From positions 1 through 64,000 of the forward strand of contig QANZ01028415.1 in NCBI GenBank assembly GCA_003254925.1: a stretch of 64,000 bases of DNA, given 5' to 3'. Position 1 is the first letter of the stretch; every line of letters starts with the position of its first letter. The translations under genes were made by a program, and so were the position numbers. Shown in pieces: positions 22,524 through 33,472 of the stretch. The notes under the pieces were generated by a model that was given only the letters and a program-made list of their open reading frames with translations, was not told the DNA's origin and ran no database searches. This stretch comes from Chamaecrista fasciculata (taxonomy: Eukaryota > Streptophyta > Magnoliopsida > Fabales > Fabaceae).

Positions 22524-23628
22524 CAGAGAAATACAATTTATGCACAGAACCCCTGATTTTTAAGTTGAGTGCATATAACACTCTTGAGTTTTTAATTTGT
22601 ACATATAAAACCCCTGAGTTTTCAATTTATGCAAATAACACCCTTAAGTGCCACATCATTGAGGGTATATTAGTAATTTTATAAAAAATCTAAGTCAAAG
22701 TCTTATTTTGGTCTCTCAAGTTTGTTCAAAGTTCTATTTTGATCCCTCATGTTTCTAAAAAGTTCTACCCTGAGTCCCTCTCCAATTTTCATCTAATTTT
22801 TCTGTTAAATAAAAGAAAAAAATTGGTTTTAATTCGCTAAAAATTTTATTTTTTTAATTAAAGTCCTTTCTTTATATAATAGGACCAAAATATAAGAAAA
22901 AATAAATAAATTAGGTCTTGAAACAATTTTAGCCCAAGAAAAAGAAACCCAGCGACTTCGCATTCTTCTTCCTCGTCTTCTTCATCTTCCTTCTTCAATC
23001 TTCTTCTTCGCACAACAACAACAGATCCTAATTCTGCTTCCGCATCCAATAGATCTAGATCAGGACAGTTTGCGTTTGAAGGCTGACGTGGTGTCGTCGT
23101 CGTCGGTACTGGTTTTCCCCAAGGAGGAGGATCTGTTGTTGTTGTGCGAAGAAGAAGATTGAAGAAGGAAGATGAAGAAGACGAGAAAGAAAAATGAGAA
23201 GTCGCTGGGTTTCTTTTTTTTGGGCTAAAATTGTTTCAAGACCTAATTTATTTATTTTTTCTTATATTTTGGTCCTATTATATAAAGAAAGGACCTTAAT
23301 TAAAAAATAAAACTTTTAGCGAATTAAAACCAATTTTTTTCTTTTATTTAAAAGAAAAATTAGATGAAAATTGGAGAGGGACTAAGGGTAGAGCTTTTTA
23401 GAAACATGAGGGACCAAAATAGAACTTTGAACAAACTTGAGGGACCAAAATAAGACTTTGACTTAGTTTTTTTATAAAATTACTAATATACCTTCACTGA
23501 TGTGGCACTTAAGGGTGTTATTTGCACAAAATGAAAACTCAGGGATCTTATTTGCACAAATTGAAAACTCAGGGATGTTATGTGCACCCAACTTAAAACT
23601 CAGGGGGTGTTTGTGCATTTTGGCCTAT
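22524..23628. mobile_element. 1.1-kb fold-back element with about 500-bp arms
   Basis: The left arm (about 22541-23028) and right arm (about 23129-23617) are near-perfect reverse complements around a 100-bp loop. Outer arm sequence repeats CCCCTGAGTTTT/AAAACTCAGGG words and TTTTGGTC(T/C)CTCAAGTTT units. Inner arms end in a GAA/TTC-rich tract and CACAACAACAACAGATCC. CTTAAATT occurs on both sides (22516-22523 and 23629-23636), a probable target-site duplication. There is no transposase. If transcribed, it would form a very long hairpin RNA. Confidence 0.75.
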
Positions 23629-24952
23629 CTTAAATTATGTATTGATGTGTATGAAAGCATATAATTAGACCTTAGTCATGTGTTATATATATATATATAT
23701 AAATATATATCTTTAGTACCGTAATATTTTTCTTTCATTTAAACTTTTTTTTTTTTCAGTTTATGATTAACCTCAGTGTAGTGATATTTTGAAATTCCCA
23801 CAGCATGATTAACACAACAAATTAAAGTTTAGAGTTAAAGCATGGTTGTAGAAGATGGAAAAAGCAAGATTACTTGCCTTATACATTCTTTATGAGACCA
23901 ATGTTTCCCTTGGAGAAGAATTTATAAAAACGATATCAAACGTACAAAATTCTCATATCTTTGAATGAGTCTCTAATTAGATATTCCCTCCGGTTCTAAA
24001 TATCTGATGTTTCAGAAATTTTTTTTTTCTTCAAAATATCTGATGTTTTATAAATTTAAAAGAACATTAATTATTCTTTTACCCTTCCATCCCTATTAAA
24101 TATAGTAGAGTCATAAATGAATAAACATTTTTCAAGTAATTTAATAGGGATAGTTTAGTCTTTTTATATTATTTTTCTCTTTATTTTAGGTGAACTAATC
24201 ATTTCCTTAATCTTTGTGTTTAAACGTATATGTAACAATTTTGCCTTGAAGAAACAGTACTAGTTTTCCGTGCCATTTCTTGCTGGTCTTTTTACTCTTT
24301 CCTTGCATTCGGAAGACACACCATCATCATATATATGTCCCATAAAATATACTTTCTAGATTCAAGTTTAATGAATTATTTGTACTTTCAATTTGCTAAT
24401 ATAGTAAAGTTCATGTATGAACGAAGAGTTGATCTAGGAATAAAGGCTAAAAGGACTAATACCGAATTCTGATATATACTATGTGTAATTAAATATACAA
24501 ACCAAATTGAATTTGCAGCGAGACTCCAATAAACTAGCGATTCTTAATTCTGAAACCGCACGTGATTCATTCACATAGAGCAACTTGCATGCTGTAGATT
24601 AAAAGGTAAGCACGACGATGATCCAACGCTCTTTGTTCCATTCTAGAAGTAAAGCAATCAAATTAATAAATTATCTTTGCTCTCATTCCAAGGAAATTAA
24701 AGGACATGTATAAATAAATTACCAAAAATTGCCCTCTCACCTTTAAAACAAAGCCTACCAAATACTTAATTAGTGTTTGGTTAGAAGATGGCTTCTTCAT
24801 AGAGGATTCTCAATGTTTGGTTAACACGCAGTTCAGGCTTCTGGCTATTGTTCATAATTTTGACTAAGCGTTATTTTTTTTGTTTATTTTCTATTTTCAT
24901 CTTACTGAAATAGAAAATAACCCTACCAAACACTCCCTTAAATTTTGGTACG
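23629..24952. other. Intergenic, promoter side of amine oxidase
   Basis: AT-rich. A (TA)n tract lies near 23688-23712. A CCCTCCGGTTCTAAATATCTG sequence near 23986 resembles one end of a plant MITE, but the partner end is not evident. About 24768-24942 is bounded by GTGTTTGGTTA and TACCAAACACTCCC, a probable small hAT/Tourist-type MITE. No gene supported. Confidence 0.4.
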
Positions 24953-24960
24953 TATATAAA
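24953..24960 (+). promoter_or_regulatory. TATA box of amine oxidase gene
   Basis: TATATAAA at this position predicts transcription start near 24985, about 90 bp before the ATG at 25074. The frame is open upstream to 24993, but that codon is GTG, so 25074 is the first usable ATG. Confidence 0.65.
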
Positions 24961-25073
24961 ATAAAACACAGTACCAGATTTATGGTTTTCATGTGACTCA
25001 AACACTTACTTTAAATACCAGACCTCCTTTTTCTTTCCCATACATTGAACAGTTGTTTAGAAAAACAGTATCC

Positions 25074-27996
25074 ATGATTGCTCAATGTGCAATTGTAGTG
25101 TTCTTTCTTGTTGGTTTTGGCTTCTGCATAAATGGCTTATCATGTCACCCTTTGGATCCTCTGAGCCCTTCTGAAATCAACCAAACAAAGCTCATAGTTC
25201 AAAAGTCCCACATCGGTTCTCTTCCAAATCTGACCTTCCATTTCATAGACCTTGAAGAACCAGACAAAAAAGATGTCCTAGAGTGGTTATCTTCAAACAC
25301 AGAAGGTGACCTAAAGCCTAAGCCTTTAATTCCCCGTCAAGCCAAGGTGGTGGTTCGAGCCAAGGGTGACACCCATGAGCTCGTAGTAGACCTAACCACA
25401 GGCTCCATCACATCACACAAATTCCACACTGGTCATGGTCACCCTCCTTTCACTTTCAAAGAGCTTTTCCTAGCCAGCAAATTGCCTAAAAAACATCCCA
25501 AATTCAAAAACTCTGTTCTCCAAAGAGGCTTAAATTTGTCTGAAGTTTCTTGTGTCCCATTGACAGTTGGTTGGTATGGAGAGAAAATCACGAGAAGAGC
25601 TCTCAAAGTTGAGTGCTTTTACAGAGGAGGATCTGTTAACATTTGGGCAAGGCCCATTGAAGGCATCACAATGCTGGTGGATGTTGATTCAATGAAGATC
25701 ACAATGTACAGAGATAGATACAGAGTCCCTCTGCCCAAAGCCGAAGGTACCAACATTGAGGTTTCGGAGAAAAGGCGAAAAATTTCAGCTTCCTATAACA
25801 TATCAAATGGTGGGTTCACCATTGAAGGCAATGAGGTGAAATGGGGTAACTGGGTTTTCCATGTTGGATTCAATGCTAGAGCAGGGATGATTATATCGAC
25901 AGCATCAATATTTGATGCCAGAGAGAACAAGTACAGAAGAGTAATATACAGAGGGCATGTGTCCGAAACATTTGTACCTTACATGGATCCTACAGAAGAA
26001 TGGTACTTCAGAACATTCATGGATATTGGGGAATTTGGATTTGGACGTTCAGCTGATAGCTTGCAGCCTAAGATTGATTGCCCAGAAAATGCAGTGTTCA
26101 TGGATGGGTATATGGCTGGGGGTGATGGAGAAGTGCAGCAAGTGCCTAGAGCAATTTGCATTTTTGAGAGATATTCTGGGAATGTGGCTTGGAGGCACAT
26201 GGAAATTAACAATCCTAACGGAGCTGTAAGGCATAATTTTCATGTGTCTCGCTTTCTTTCTTTTTTTCATGTTTGTAGGATGTGATTGTGATATGTATTT
26301 TGGTGTGGTTCTGTGCAGATAAGAAACGGGGAGATAGAGGTTAGTTTGGTGGTGAGAATGATTGCTACTGTGGGGAACTATGATTATGTTCTTGATTGGG
26401 AATTCCTACAAAGTGGGAGTATCAAAGTTGGGGTAAGACTAATATAATATACTTTGTTCGCTTTACTTTGCACTACATTCTTGATTCTTGATATGGGTTC
26501 ACACTTCTTCCAAGTTAATTTGATTCAGATTGAAAGAGAAGAAGGGATAAAAGAATTTAGCAGATTTACTTGATGACTTTCTCATACTAATAAATTGAAA
26601 AATAATAAAGGCAATGCTTGTATAATGTTTAATATTTTATATCTGTAGGTGGATTTGACGGGGGTATTGGAGATGAAAGCCGTGACATATAAAAGCAAGG
26701 ATGAAATAAAAGAAAGAGAATATGGAACATTAGTGGCAGAAAACACCGTTGCCAATAATCACGATCACTACCTCACTTACTATCTCGACCTTGACGTTGA
26801 CGATAACGGCAATTCTTTCGTGAAGGCCAAGATGCAAACTCAAACCGTAAGTGGTCCCCACTCTCCAAGGAAGAGTTTCTGGACGGTCGTTAGAGAAACC
26901 GTCAAGAGAGAAGCCGAGGCTAGGATTCGGCTCGGCTCAGAGCCAGCCGATTTCTTGATAGTAAACCCCAATAAGAAGACAAAACTGGGGAATCAGGTGG
27001 GTTACCGGCTCATCCCCGGTCATCCGGTGACCTCTCTTCTTTCCGATTACGATTATCCGCAAAGAAGAGTTTCCCACACAAAGTATGAATTGTGGGTGAC
27101 CGCCTATAACAAGTCAGAGAGATGGGCCGGTGGGTTTTACGCTGATAGAAGCCGAGGAGATGATGGCTTAGCTGTTTGGAGTGAGAGGTAATTGACTTTC
27201 CATTTTCTTTCATGAAGCTTTTTTTTGGCCATTTGGGTAAAGGGTCAATTTGGTCCTAAATGTATGCCATAATGTTTATTTTGATCCATTAAGTTTCAAA
27301 ATGTTCAAATTGGTCCTAAATATTTGTAAAATGTTTCATTTTGGTCCCAACTACTGAATATGACTTGTTTCAAGTTCAAACATGACGAATTTAAAGCTAC
27401 GTATTGTTCTCGAAGAGTACTTTTTCTATCTAGTTGGGACCATAAGCAAATGACATCAAATTGGTCCTAAAAGTAGACCTTTTGTTTTATGGTCAAACAA
27501 GCAAAGTTGATTATATTTCTCTCGTTTCAAATTCAAATGCGACGAATTTAGAGCTACGAGTTCCTCTTAACAAGTACTTTGAAATTAAAATGAGAAACGA
27601 GAGAAATATAACCAAATTCAATAGTTTGGGACCAAAATGAAACATTTTATCAATATTTAGGACCAAAATAAATCATTTTGCCAACATTTAGGACCAATTT
27701 GAACATTTTAAAACAAAATGGACCAAACTAAACATTAGGGCATACATTTAGGACCAAAATAAACCTTTGACCTTTTTGTTTTTGCCTTTTTTGGTGTGGA
27801 AGTTAGTTAAATAGAGTGGAAAATGGTTGATGCATGCAGGAATAGAGAGATAGAGAATAAGGACATAGTGGTGTGGTACACAATGGGCATTCATCACATT
27901 CCATATGAAGAAGATTTCCCAGCCATGCCTGTTGTTCATTCTGCCTTTGAGCTTCGACCTGCTAATTTCTTCCAAACCAGCCCATTGCTTCAATAG
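25074..27996 (+). CDS. Copper-containing primary amine oxidase (CuAO)
   Basis: Oxidises polyamines or diamines to aldehydes with release of H2O2 and ammonia; the signal peptide (about residues 1-25) points to the apoplast. Exons: 25074-26225, 26319-26432, 26649-27187, 27840-27996, 1962 nt, 653 aa. N2/N3 domains are followed by the catalytic domain. The catalytic-base motif [14 protein letters not shown] is present. The topaquinone Tyr lies in [13 protein letters not shown] (exon 2). The copper His pair is in [12 protein letters not shown] and the third His region is [15 protein letters not shown] (exon 4). All active-site elements look intact. Intron 3 (652 bp) is almost filled by a 537-bp transposon. 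A pseudogene fragment of a relative lies at 32540-32790. The mature substrate (putrescine, spermidine or other) cannot be read from sequence. Confidence 0.96.
27236..27772. mobile_element. 537-bp long-TIR MITE, family B copy 2, inside amine oxidase intron 3
   Basis: Same arm structure as the elements at 14360 and 32965 (GGTCCTAAATGTATGCC near the left end and its reverse complement at the right), with internal TCTCGTTTCAAATTC and GAGCTACGAGTTCCTCTTAAC. It leaves only about 48 bp of intron on the 5' side and 67 bp on the 3' side. No clean target-site duplication was read. Confidence 0.8.
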
Positions 27997-29433
27997 ACAC
28001 TAAACCCTTCTTCATCATGTATATAAATATATACACACACGTCTAAATCTATTTCTCCAACTAAATAACATTATATTCCTCCTCCCCCAATACCACTCAC
28101 ACCATGCTTATAATTAATAAAGCAATGCATAAGCTCTCTTTGTAATCTTTTACTACATTTTTATATAGAGTAAACATACAATTTGATTTCTAAAAGATAC
28201 ATAAGTTAACAACTCTATTATTTTTAAAAGTCTTCTTCACATATTTTAATTTTTATAAATCGTAGAAGTAATCCAATTTAATATTTTTAAATATGACAAA
28301 TTGATATTGTACGTAAAATTAAATATGAATATTTAAATAAAAAACTTTAATCTTTATCTCTTTTTTTTTGGAATAAATTAAAATTGACTCTAATTAATTA
28401 AGTCTAACATTGGAACGACAAATTAATATATACATGAGAAAGAACTTATACATGACGTGTGAATTGTGAAAATATGAGTATACCAAAATTTTGAATAGTG
28501 TAATCCCCTTCCCCACAGAGAAATTATAGTTGCAAACTTGCAGTAGTAGAATTAATGACTTATGATTCATGAATCATGATCACTAGGTATGACTACATTT
28601 ATGAGTGGACACAGGGCGTGAAAATTTGACTCTTTCTATAAATGATCTTATTCCATCATGGGCGTTTTTTTTTTGTGATTAATCATCATGGGCGTTTAAA
28701 AGTCTGTGTTTGATAATTGAATCCTCCCACAAAGTCCAATCTGTAGAAATTTACTGTATTCTTCCTTATCTTGGAAATGAAAAGATCTGAGTCTGTATCT
28801 ACATAATGGGAATTTATTAGTCATGGTGACCATGAAAGACAAGACAGAGAAGCACTATTATAGTTGTCACTTGTCAGTGATATTTTTTTTCTGCTCAACT
28901 CATAGTCTCATATCCTTTATTTCCCAAGCTAACGAACAAGCCAAGAATTTTCAATCTGTGCATTGCTAAATAATTAAATTTGTTAATAGCATGTGATGTG
29001 ACTTGTGAGATATCTTTAAAAATAGTATGTTATTTTCAAGAATATTATTATTATTATTATTAGATCTGTTTGTATATTCAATCTTGACGTTCATAGCCTA
29101 ATGCAATATTTACTATTTCTTAGTGACATTAGTTATACAAAGAAAAGTTTGAAATATGAAAAAATTGATCTGAAAACTCTATGTAGGGACTAGTAATATT
29201 TATTCTAATTTCTTAGAAGTCTTAATGAAAATTTCACAATAGTATAATATCCACCTTCCTTTTTTTTTTTAACAAGCAACAACTAACAACAATCACACTC
29301 TGTAGAAGCTACTGAATAAAATTTTCATTTAACTGATTCAAATTGCAAAATATATCAGTAATAAGTAATAACATAAAACTAGGGGCAAACAAATTTGTGT
29401 ACTTAGTTGAACCCCTAAAATAGAAATTAATTA
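27997..29433. other. Intergenic between amine oxidase and LecRK1 3' end
   Basis: Convergent 3' ends. About 28340-28600 matches 34905-35235 in direct orientation. About 28830-29060 matches 39010-39390 in inverted orientation. Both are traces of segmental duplication. A micro-insertion sits at 28668-28683. No gene supported. Confidence 0.6.
28668..28683 (-). mobile_element. 16-bp micro-insertion with 14-bp TSD
   Basis: T7 plus GTGATTAAT lies between two CATCATGGGCGTTT copies (28654-28667 and 28684-28697). It is read as a minus-strand A-tail with almost no body. Confidence 0.55.
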
Positions 29434-31809
29434 CTACATGCGTCCATCAAAGAGTGGTGGAACACCAACGTCTACAGTTCCTTCCAGCATCTGTGTGACC
29501 TTCTTCATGGATGGTCGAACTGTTGGGTCAGGAGATATGCACCATAATCCTACCATTGCCATTCTTTCAAACCTCAAGAGATCATTTACAACATCATCAT
29601 CATCATCCACCATGATTCTCAAATTCCCTTCTTTTGCCAAATACAGAACCCAATCTGTGAGTATCATGTCATGACATCCCTCCCCTTTGTCTTCAACTTG
29701 ATGTAGCTCCATGTGCCTTCTGCAAAATATGGTCTCCAACAACATCACGCCAAAGCTATACACATCCACCTTTGCTGTCACAGGCGCGTTCTTTAGCCAT
29801 TCTGGTGCCATATATCCCATTGTCCCTCTTACGTTGGTGCTAGTTCGAGTTTTGTCTTTCATTAGTAGCTTTGCCAACCCAAAATCTGAGATTTTGGCAG
29901 TGTAGTTTGAGTCAAGAAGAACATTCTGTGGCTTTATGTCACAATGGATGATCTGTGGGTCACACTCCTCATGTAGGTATAGCAAGCCTCTGGCAACTTC
30001 AACCACAATCTTGGCTCTGTCTTCCCATCTTGGTCTTTTTCCTTCCTCGAAAAGAAAACTAGACACTGATCCATTCTTCATGAGCTCATACACCAGAAGC
30101 CGATGATTCTGTCCATTGCAGAAACCCAATAACCTTACAAGGTTCCTATGATGAGTGAGACCAATGACTTGAACTTCATTCACAAACTCCTTCTCGCGAA
30201 TCTCACCTTGTTCCATCACTTTTTCCAGTTGTTTCACAGCAATCTCAACCTCTTCTCCTTCCAAGGTTAGCACCCCACTATACACAGTACCAAATGCTCC
30301 TCTACCAACTTTGTTCTTGAACCCATTTGTAGCTTCTCTCAACTCTTGGAACGAAAATGTCTTCAGATTGATGTCCACTGGCTCTGGCTTTGGGGGTGGC
30401 TCTTTATGTATCCAACGCTGAAACTTAGGGTTATGATAAATAGCAGAAGCAGCAAACACAAGAGCAAGCAGGGAACAAGATAAGAAGGATATAAGAAGTA
30501 CCACCCAAGAAGGCGAGTCATCTTTGTTTGACTCATCTTTCTGAACCTGAGGAACTTTAACCAAGGCCACAGCATTGTTAGTGGAAGGGTTGCTTCTTCT
30601 TCCATTTAAGAGAGGTGTCCTTTTCTTGCGACAATCAGTGCCAATCAGAACAGCAGCCATGCAGAAACAGTCATTCATCACCTCCCTCGTGCAATTATCC
30701 AAATCAGAATTAGATATCCATTGCATATCACCAAAACCACCATAAGTAGTGGTGGGTATATCAGCATCCTGGACTTGTTCCACAGTAAAGTCCGAGGCAG
30801 AGGAATTTGCAGCACAAAAATCCATGACCACATTGGGATAACATCCCTTGGAGGGAACATAAGGATCCAAACGTGTATACCCTGGTAAGCAGCTACAATT
30901 GACAACGTTATTGTCATTGGAAGTGCAAAAGCCATTGATCCCACAAATGGCTGTCACTGTGCAAGGCTCTGATAGAGCACTCCATATAACCGTCCATTCA
31001 GCACTAGTACTTCCTTTTTGCCAAGCTAGCTGTTGGAAGTTTCCATGGTCGTTAATGATGGCTCGATGGTAGAAATCTTGGATGGGATTTGGGACTTCAT
31101 TTTCAGAAGTCATTGTGTATATGTTTTTGGTGCCATTGGCAGCGTACAACATAGCCGTCGAGTTGTCAAAGACAATCCTGACACTAACGTTGTTGGTAGT
31201 CGCAGTGTACCAATAAGCATTACCATAGTAGGTGGAACTTTTGAGAACGATGTTACCATCTTGTTGGATCATCAATTTATAAGCACCAGTGGAGAAATCT
31301 TGTGTTCCATTGGCGTTGGAAAAGATAGTCTGACCCATCACCAGGTTTTGGCCTAACAGAATGGTATCTGTTGGAGAATCAAAGCTCTGCCACAACGTGT
31401 TAGAGAGAGAGTCTTTGATGACAAAGTTTCCATCATCCTGCATTGAAGCAGAAGAAGCATTGTTATTTGTTGAATTGTAGATTGAGAATGAAGTCCCATT
31501 TGCATGATGGAGGAGTAAGTGACCCGTTTGTGTGAGATTGATTGAGGATCCGACCCGAGCTGGATCATCACGGTTTGCAGACCAAACCAGAGTTTTGTTG
31601 GGGATCTTGTCGAACCAAATTCCAACAAGATAGCGACCATGGACAAGAGGGAAGAACCCAAAAGCAAAATCAGCAGAGGGTGATTTCCAAGATGAATTAT
31701 TAGAGCCAGCAACGATGGTTGAATCCAGTTGAATGGAATTAGAGCCGAGAATAAAGAGAAGAAACGTCACACAGAATACAAAAAGTTTAGTGGTGACATT
31801 GGCATCCAT
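29434..31809 (-). CDS. G-type lectin S-receptor-like Ser/Thr kinase (LecRK1, LECRK3/RLK1 type)
   Basis: Plasma-membrane receptor kinase of 791 aa, intronless. It has a signal peptide (about 1-24), a bulb-type mannose-binding lectin domain (about 30-160), a Cys-rich EGF-like/SLG region ([15 protein letters not shown] and on), one membrane span (about 434-458, [18 protein letters not shown]) and a kinase (about 490-785). GRGAFG loop, AVK lysine, [11 protein letters not shown] and APEW are all present. The catalytic loop is HCD rather than HRD, so it is a non-RD kinase, a class enriched in immune receptors. An upstream in-frame extension exists, but the ATG at 31809 starts the expected signal peptide. 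A TATA-like AATATATA lies near 31920-31927. The kinase part is almost identical to the plus-strand copy at 35492-37861. Ligand unknown. Confidence 0.95.
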   Translation of the reverse strand: MDANVTTKLFVFCVTFLLFILGSNSIQLDSTIVAGSNNSSWKSPSADFAFGFFPLVHGRYLVGIWFDKIPNKTLVWSANRDDPARVGSSINLTQTGHLLLHHANGTSFSIYNSTNNNASSASMQDDGNFVIKDSLSNTLWQSFDSPTDTILLGQNLVMGQTIFSNANGTQDFSTGAYKLMIQQDGNIVLKSSTYYGNAYWYTATTNNVSVRIVFDNSTAMLYAANGTKNIYTMTSENEVPNPIQDFYHRAIINDHGNFQQLAWQKGSTSAEWTVIWSALSEPCTVTAICGINGFCTSNDNNVVNCSCLPGYTRLDPYVPSKGCYPNVVMDFCAANSSASDFTVEQVQDADIPTTTYGGFGDMQWISNSDLDNCTREVMNDCFCMAAVLIGTDCRKKRTPLLNGRRSNPSTNNAVALVKVPQVQKDESNKDDSPSWVVLLISFLSCSLLALVFAASAIYHNPKFQRWIHKEPPPKPEPVDINLKTFSFQELREATNGFKNKVGRGAFGTVYSGVLTLEGEEVEIAVKQLEKVMEQGEIREKEFVNEVQVIGLTHHRNLVRLLGFCNGQNHRLLVYELMKNGSVSSFLFEEGKRPRWEDRAKIVVEVARGLLYLHEECDPQIIHCDIKPQNVLLDSNYTAKISDFGLAKLLMKDKTRTSTNVRGTMGYMAPEWLKNAPVTAKVDVYSFGVMLLETIFCRRHMELHQVEDKGEGCHDMILTDWVLYLAKEGNLRIMVDDDDDVVNDLLRFERMAMVGLWCISPDPTVRPSMKKVTQMLEGTVDVGVPPLFDGRM

Positions 31810-32190
31810 TGTTTTGGTAAGAGAGAAAGAAACAGAGAAGAATTCTGAAGCGGAAGCGGTGTGAAGTGTTAAGAATTGGAAAAATAAAATAAGAAGTTGA
31901 TGTGGAAAGAAGTAGAGAGTATATATTGAAGAGAGATTATTGAACACAATTGTTTAGTGTTTCTGCGTAGACGCCGGGAGATTTCATTGTGGATGCAGAA
32001 GAAAGAAGCGTTTTGGCTGCTAGAGCTATATCTTTTTCGTTTGCGTGACTCACTTTTATTTCAAGATAAGGAAGACTGCAATAATTTTCCACATATTGAC
32101 CAAGATTTTGGGTTGGGATGAATCAATTGATAGTTACCGAACGCTGACTTTTAAACGCCCATATTGGAATAAAATCATTTTTATATAGAA
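31810..32190 (-). promoter_or_regulatory. LecRK1 promoter
   Basis: On the minus strand, CCGGCGTCTACGCA and ACTAAACAATTGT (about 31950-31985) closely match CCGGCGGCTACGCA and ACTAAACAATTGT upstream of the second LecRK gene (35293-35335), showing shared promoter ancestry. The TATA-like AATATATA is about 115 bp before the ATG. Confidence 0.6.
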
Positions 32191-32210
32191 CCGGTCAAAC
32201 GTTCAAGGCC

Positions 32211-32530
32211 AGTGTCCACTAATATAAGGACTGGCGAGGGAGTTGACCCAAACCTTTTCATCTTCATTCTGTTGCATAGCCACCAGGACATTTCCAAATT
32301 GCTTCCCGTCTTCTTCACCAGTTGGTTCCTGAATATATATATATTATATGGTGAATTGTTGATATGTCGCTGACGACACTCCGCACTCTCCACTTTCCAA
32401 CAGCTTTGATTTCATTTCATATTGGTCTTTAATTTCCTCCACACGTCATTTTCTAAGAATATTTCTCCCATGCGGTCCACTACATGAAAATCACAAGTTT
32501 TATCTATTCTCTATCACGGACTCAAACCAA
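32211..32530 (+). promoter_or_regulatory. Orphan LecRK-type promoter, no gene attached
   Basis: This 320-bp stretch aligns throughout with 39838-40145, the promoter of the third LecRK gene. Shared words include GAGGGAGTTGACC, TTCATCTTCATTCTGT, GGACATTTCCAAATTGC, a TA tract, and GACGACACTC. Here it is followed not by a receptor kinase but by an amine-oxidase pseudogene fragment. The downstream kinase gene has apparently been deleted. It contains the W-box TTGACC within the 13-mer at 32236-32248. Confidence 0.75.
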
Positions 32531-32539
32531 ATAATACGA

Positions 32540-32790
32540 TTTCTTGATGGTGAACCCCAATAAGTAGACAAGGCTGGAGAATCAGGTGGGATACCGGCTC
32601 ATCCCAGGTGTGTGTACAGATATTTTTTGATAGTGTTTAGTGCCTCCTACTGTTCATGCTGGCTTTAAGCTTGGACCAGCCAATTTCTTCCAAACCAGAC
32701 ACTAAACACTTCAACATTATATATACACACACATCACACATAGATCTAAATCTATTTCTCCAACTAATTATATATACCAAAGTGAAGGTG
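32540..32790 (+). pseudogene. Amine oxidase pseudogene fragment
   Basis: 32543-32612 matches part of exon 3 of the intact amine oxidase (residues VNPNK...VGYRLIPG), with an in-frame TAG after PNK. After 30 or so unrelated bases, 32640-32705 matches the end of exon 4 (HAGFKLGPANFFQT against [14 protein letters not shown]). The 3' flank also matches (ACACATAGATCTAAATCTAT-type sequence). Everything upstream and the rest of exon 3 are missing. It cannot encode an enzyme. Confidence 0.85.
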
Positions 32791-32861
32791 CCAAGTTCGA
32801 ACCCGCAGCCTCTTGTATTGATCAATGAGATCAAGCCAAGAAGTCACAGTAGAATCCAGTT
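32771..32861 (-). mobile_element. SINE head fragment with 17-bp TSD
   Basis: Flanked by ATTTCTCCAACTAATTA (32754-32770) and ATTTCTCCTACTAATTA (32862-32878), one mismatch. On the minus strand it reads TTGGCTTGATCTCATTG (A-box-like) then GGGTTCGAACTTGGC (B-box-like), a tRNA-related head. The homologous site behind the intact amine oxidase (about 28050) lacks the insert, giving an internal empty site. No poly(A) tail remains. Confidence 0.6.
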
Positions 32862-32964
32862 ATTTCTCCTACTAATTAAAATTAAGAGTTAGTTAATTTA
32901 GAACATGAATATAAATGTCATGGTACAATTTTGTACACTAAATTGATCTTATAGTTATAATTAA

Positions 32965-33463
32965 GGTCAAATGGTCATTTTGGTCCTAAATGTATGCCCT
33001 AATGTTCATTTTGGTTCATTATGTTTAAAAATGTTCAAATTGGTCCTAAATGTTGGCAAAATGTTTCATTTTGATCCTAAATGTTGGTAAAATATTTCAT
33101 TTTGGTCCCAAACTATTGAATTTAGTCATATTTTTCTTTTATCTCATTTTAAGTTCAAAGGATTTGTTAAGAGAAACTCGTAGCTCTGAATTCGTCGCAT
33201 TTGAATTTGAAACGAGAGAGATATGATCAGTTTTTACTTGTTTAAACATGAAACGAGTGGTCTATTTTTAGGGCCGATTTGATCTCGTCTGGCCCCAATT
33301 AGATAGAGAAACTACTATTTGAGAACAATATGTAGTTCTAAACTCGTTTCATTTGAACTTAAAATAAGTCGTATTCAATAGTTTAGGACCAATTTGAACA
33401 TTTTGAAACATAATGGACCAAAATGAACATTAGGGCATAAATGACCAAAATGAACCTTTAACC
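32965..33463. mobile_element. 499-bp long-TIR MITE, family B copy 3
   Basis: The ends GGTCAAATGGTCATTTTGG and TGAACCTTTAACC are inverted, with the same GGTCCTAAATGT units and TCTCGTTTCAAATTC core as the other copies. The flanks TATAATTAA (32956-32964) and TAAAATTAA (33464-33472) form a 9-bp duplication with one mismatch. Confidence 0.8.
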
Positions 33464-33472
33464 TAAAATTAA

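Noticed and set aside
22858..23049. 63-codon acidic frame
   Set aside because: Lies in one arm of the fold-back element; the mirror arm gives the complementary frame.
24993..25073. N-terminal extension of the amine oxidase upstream of the chosen ATG
   Set aside because: The frame opens with GTG at 24993, not ATG, and the signal peptide starts at 25074.
32790..32860. Possible minus-strand tRNA (GGGTTCGAACTTGG)
   Set aside because: The acceptor stem does not pair and the segment is bounded by target-site duplications.
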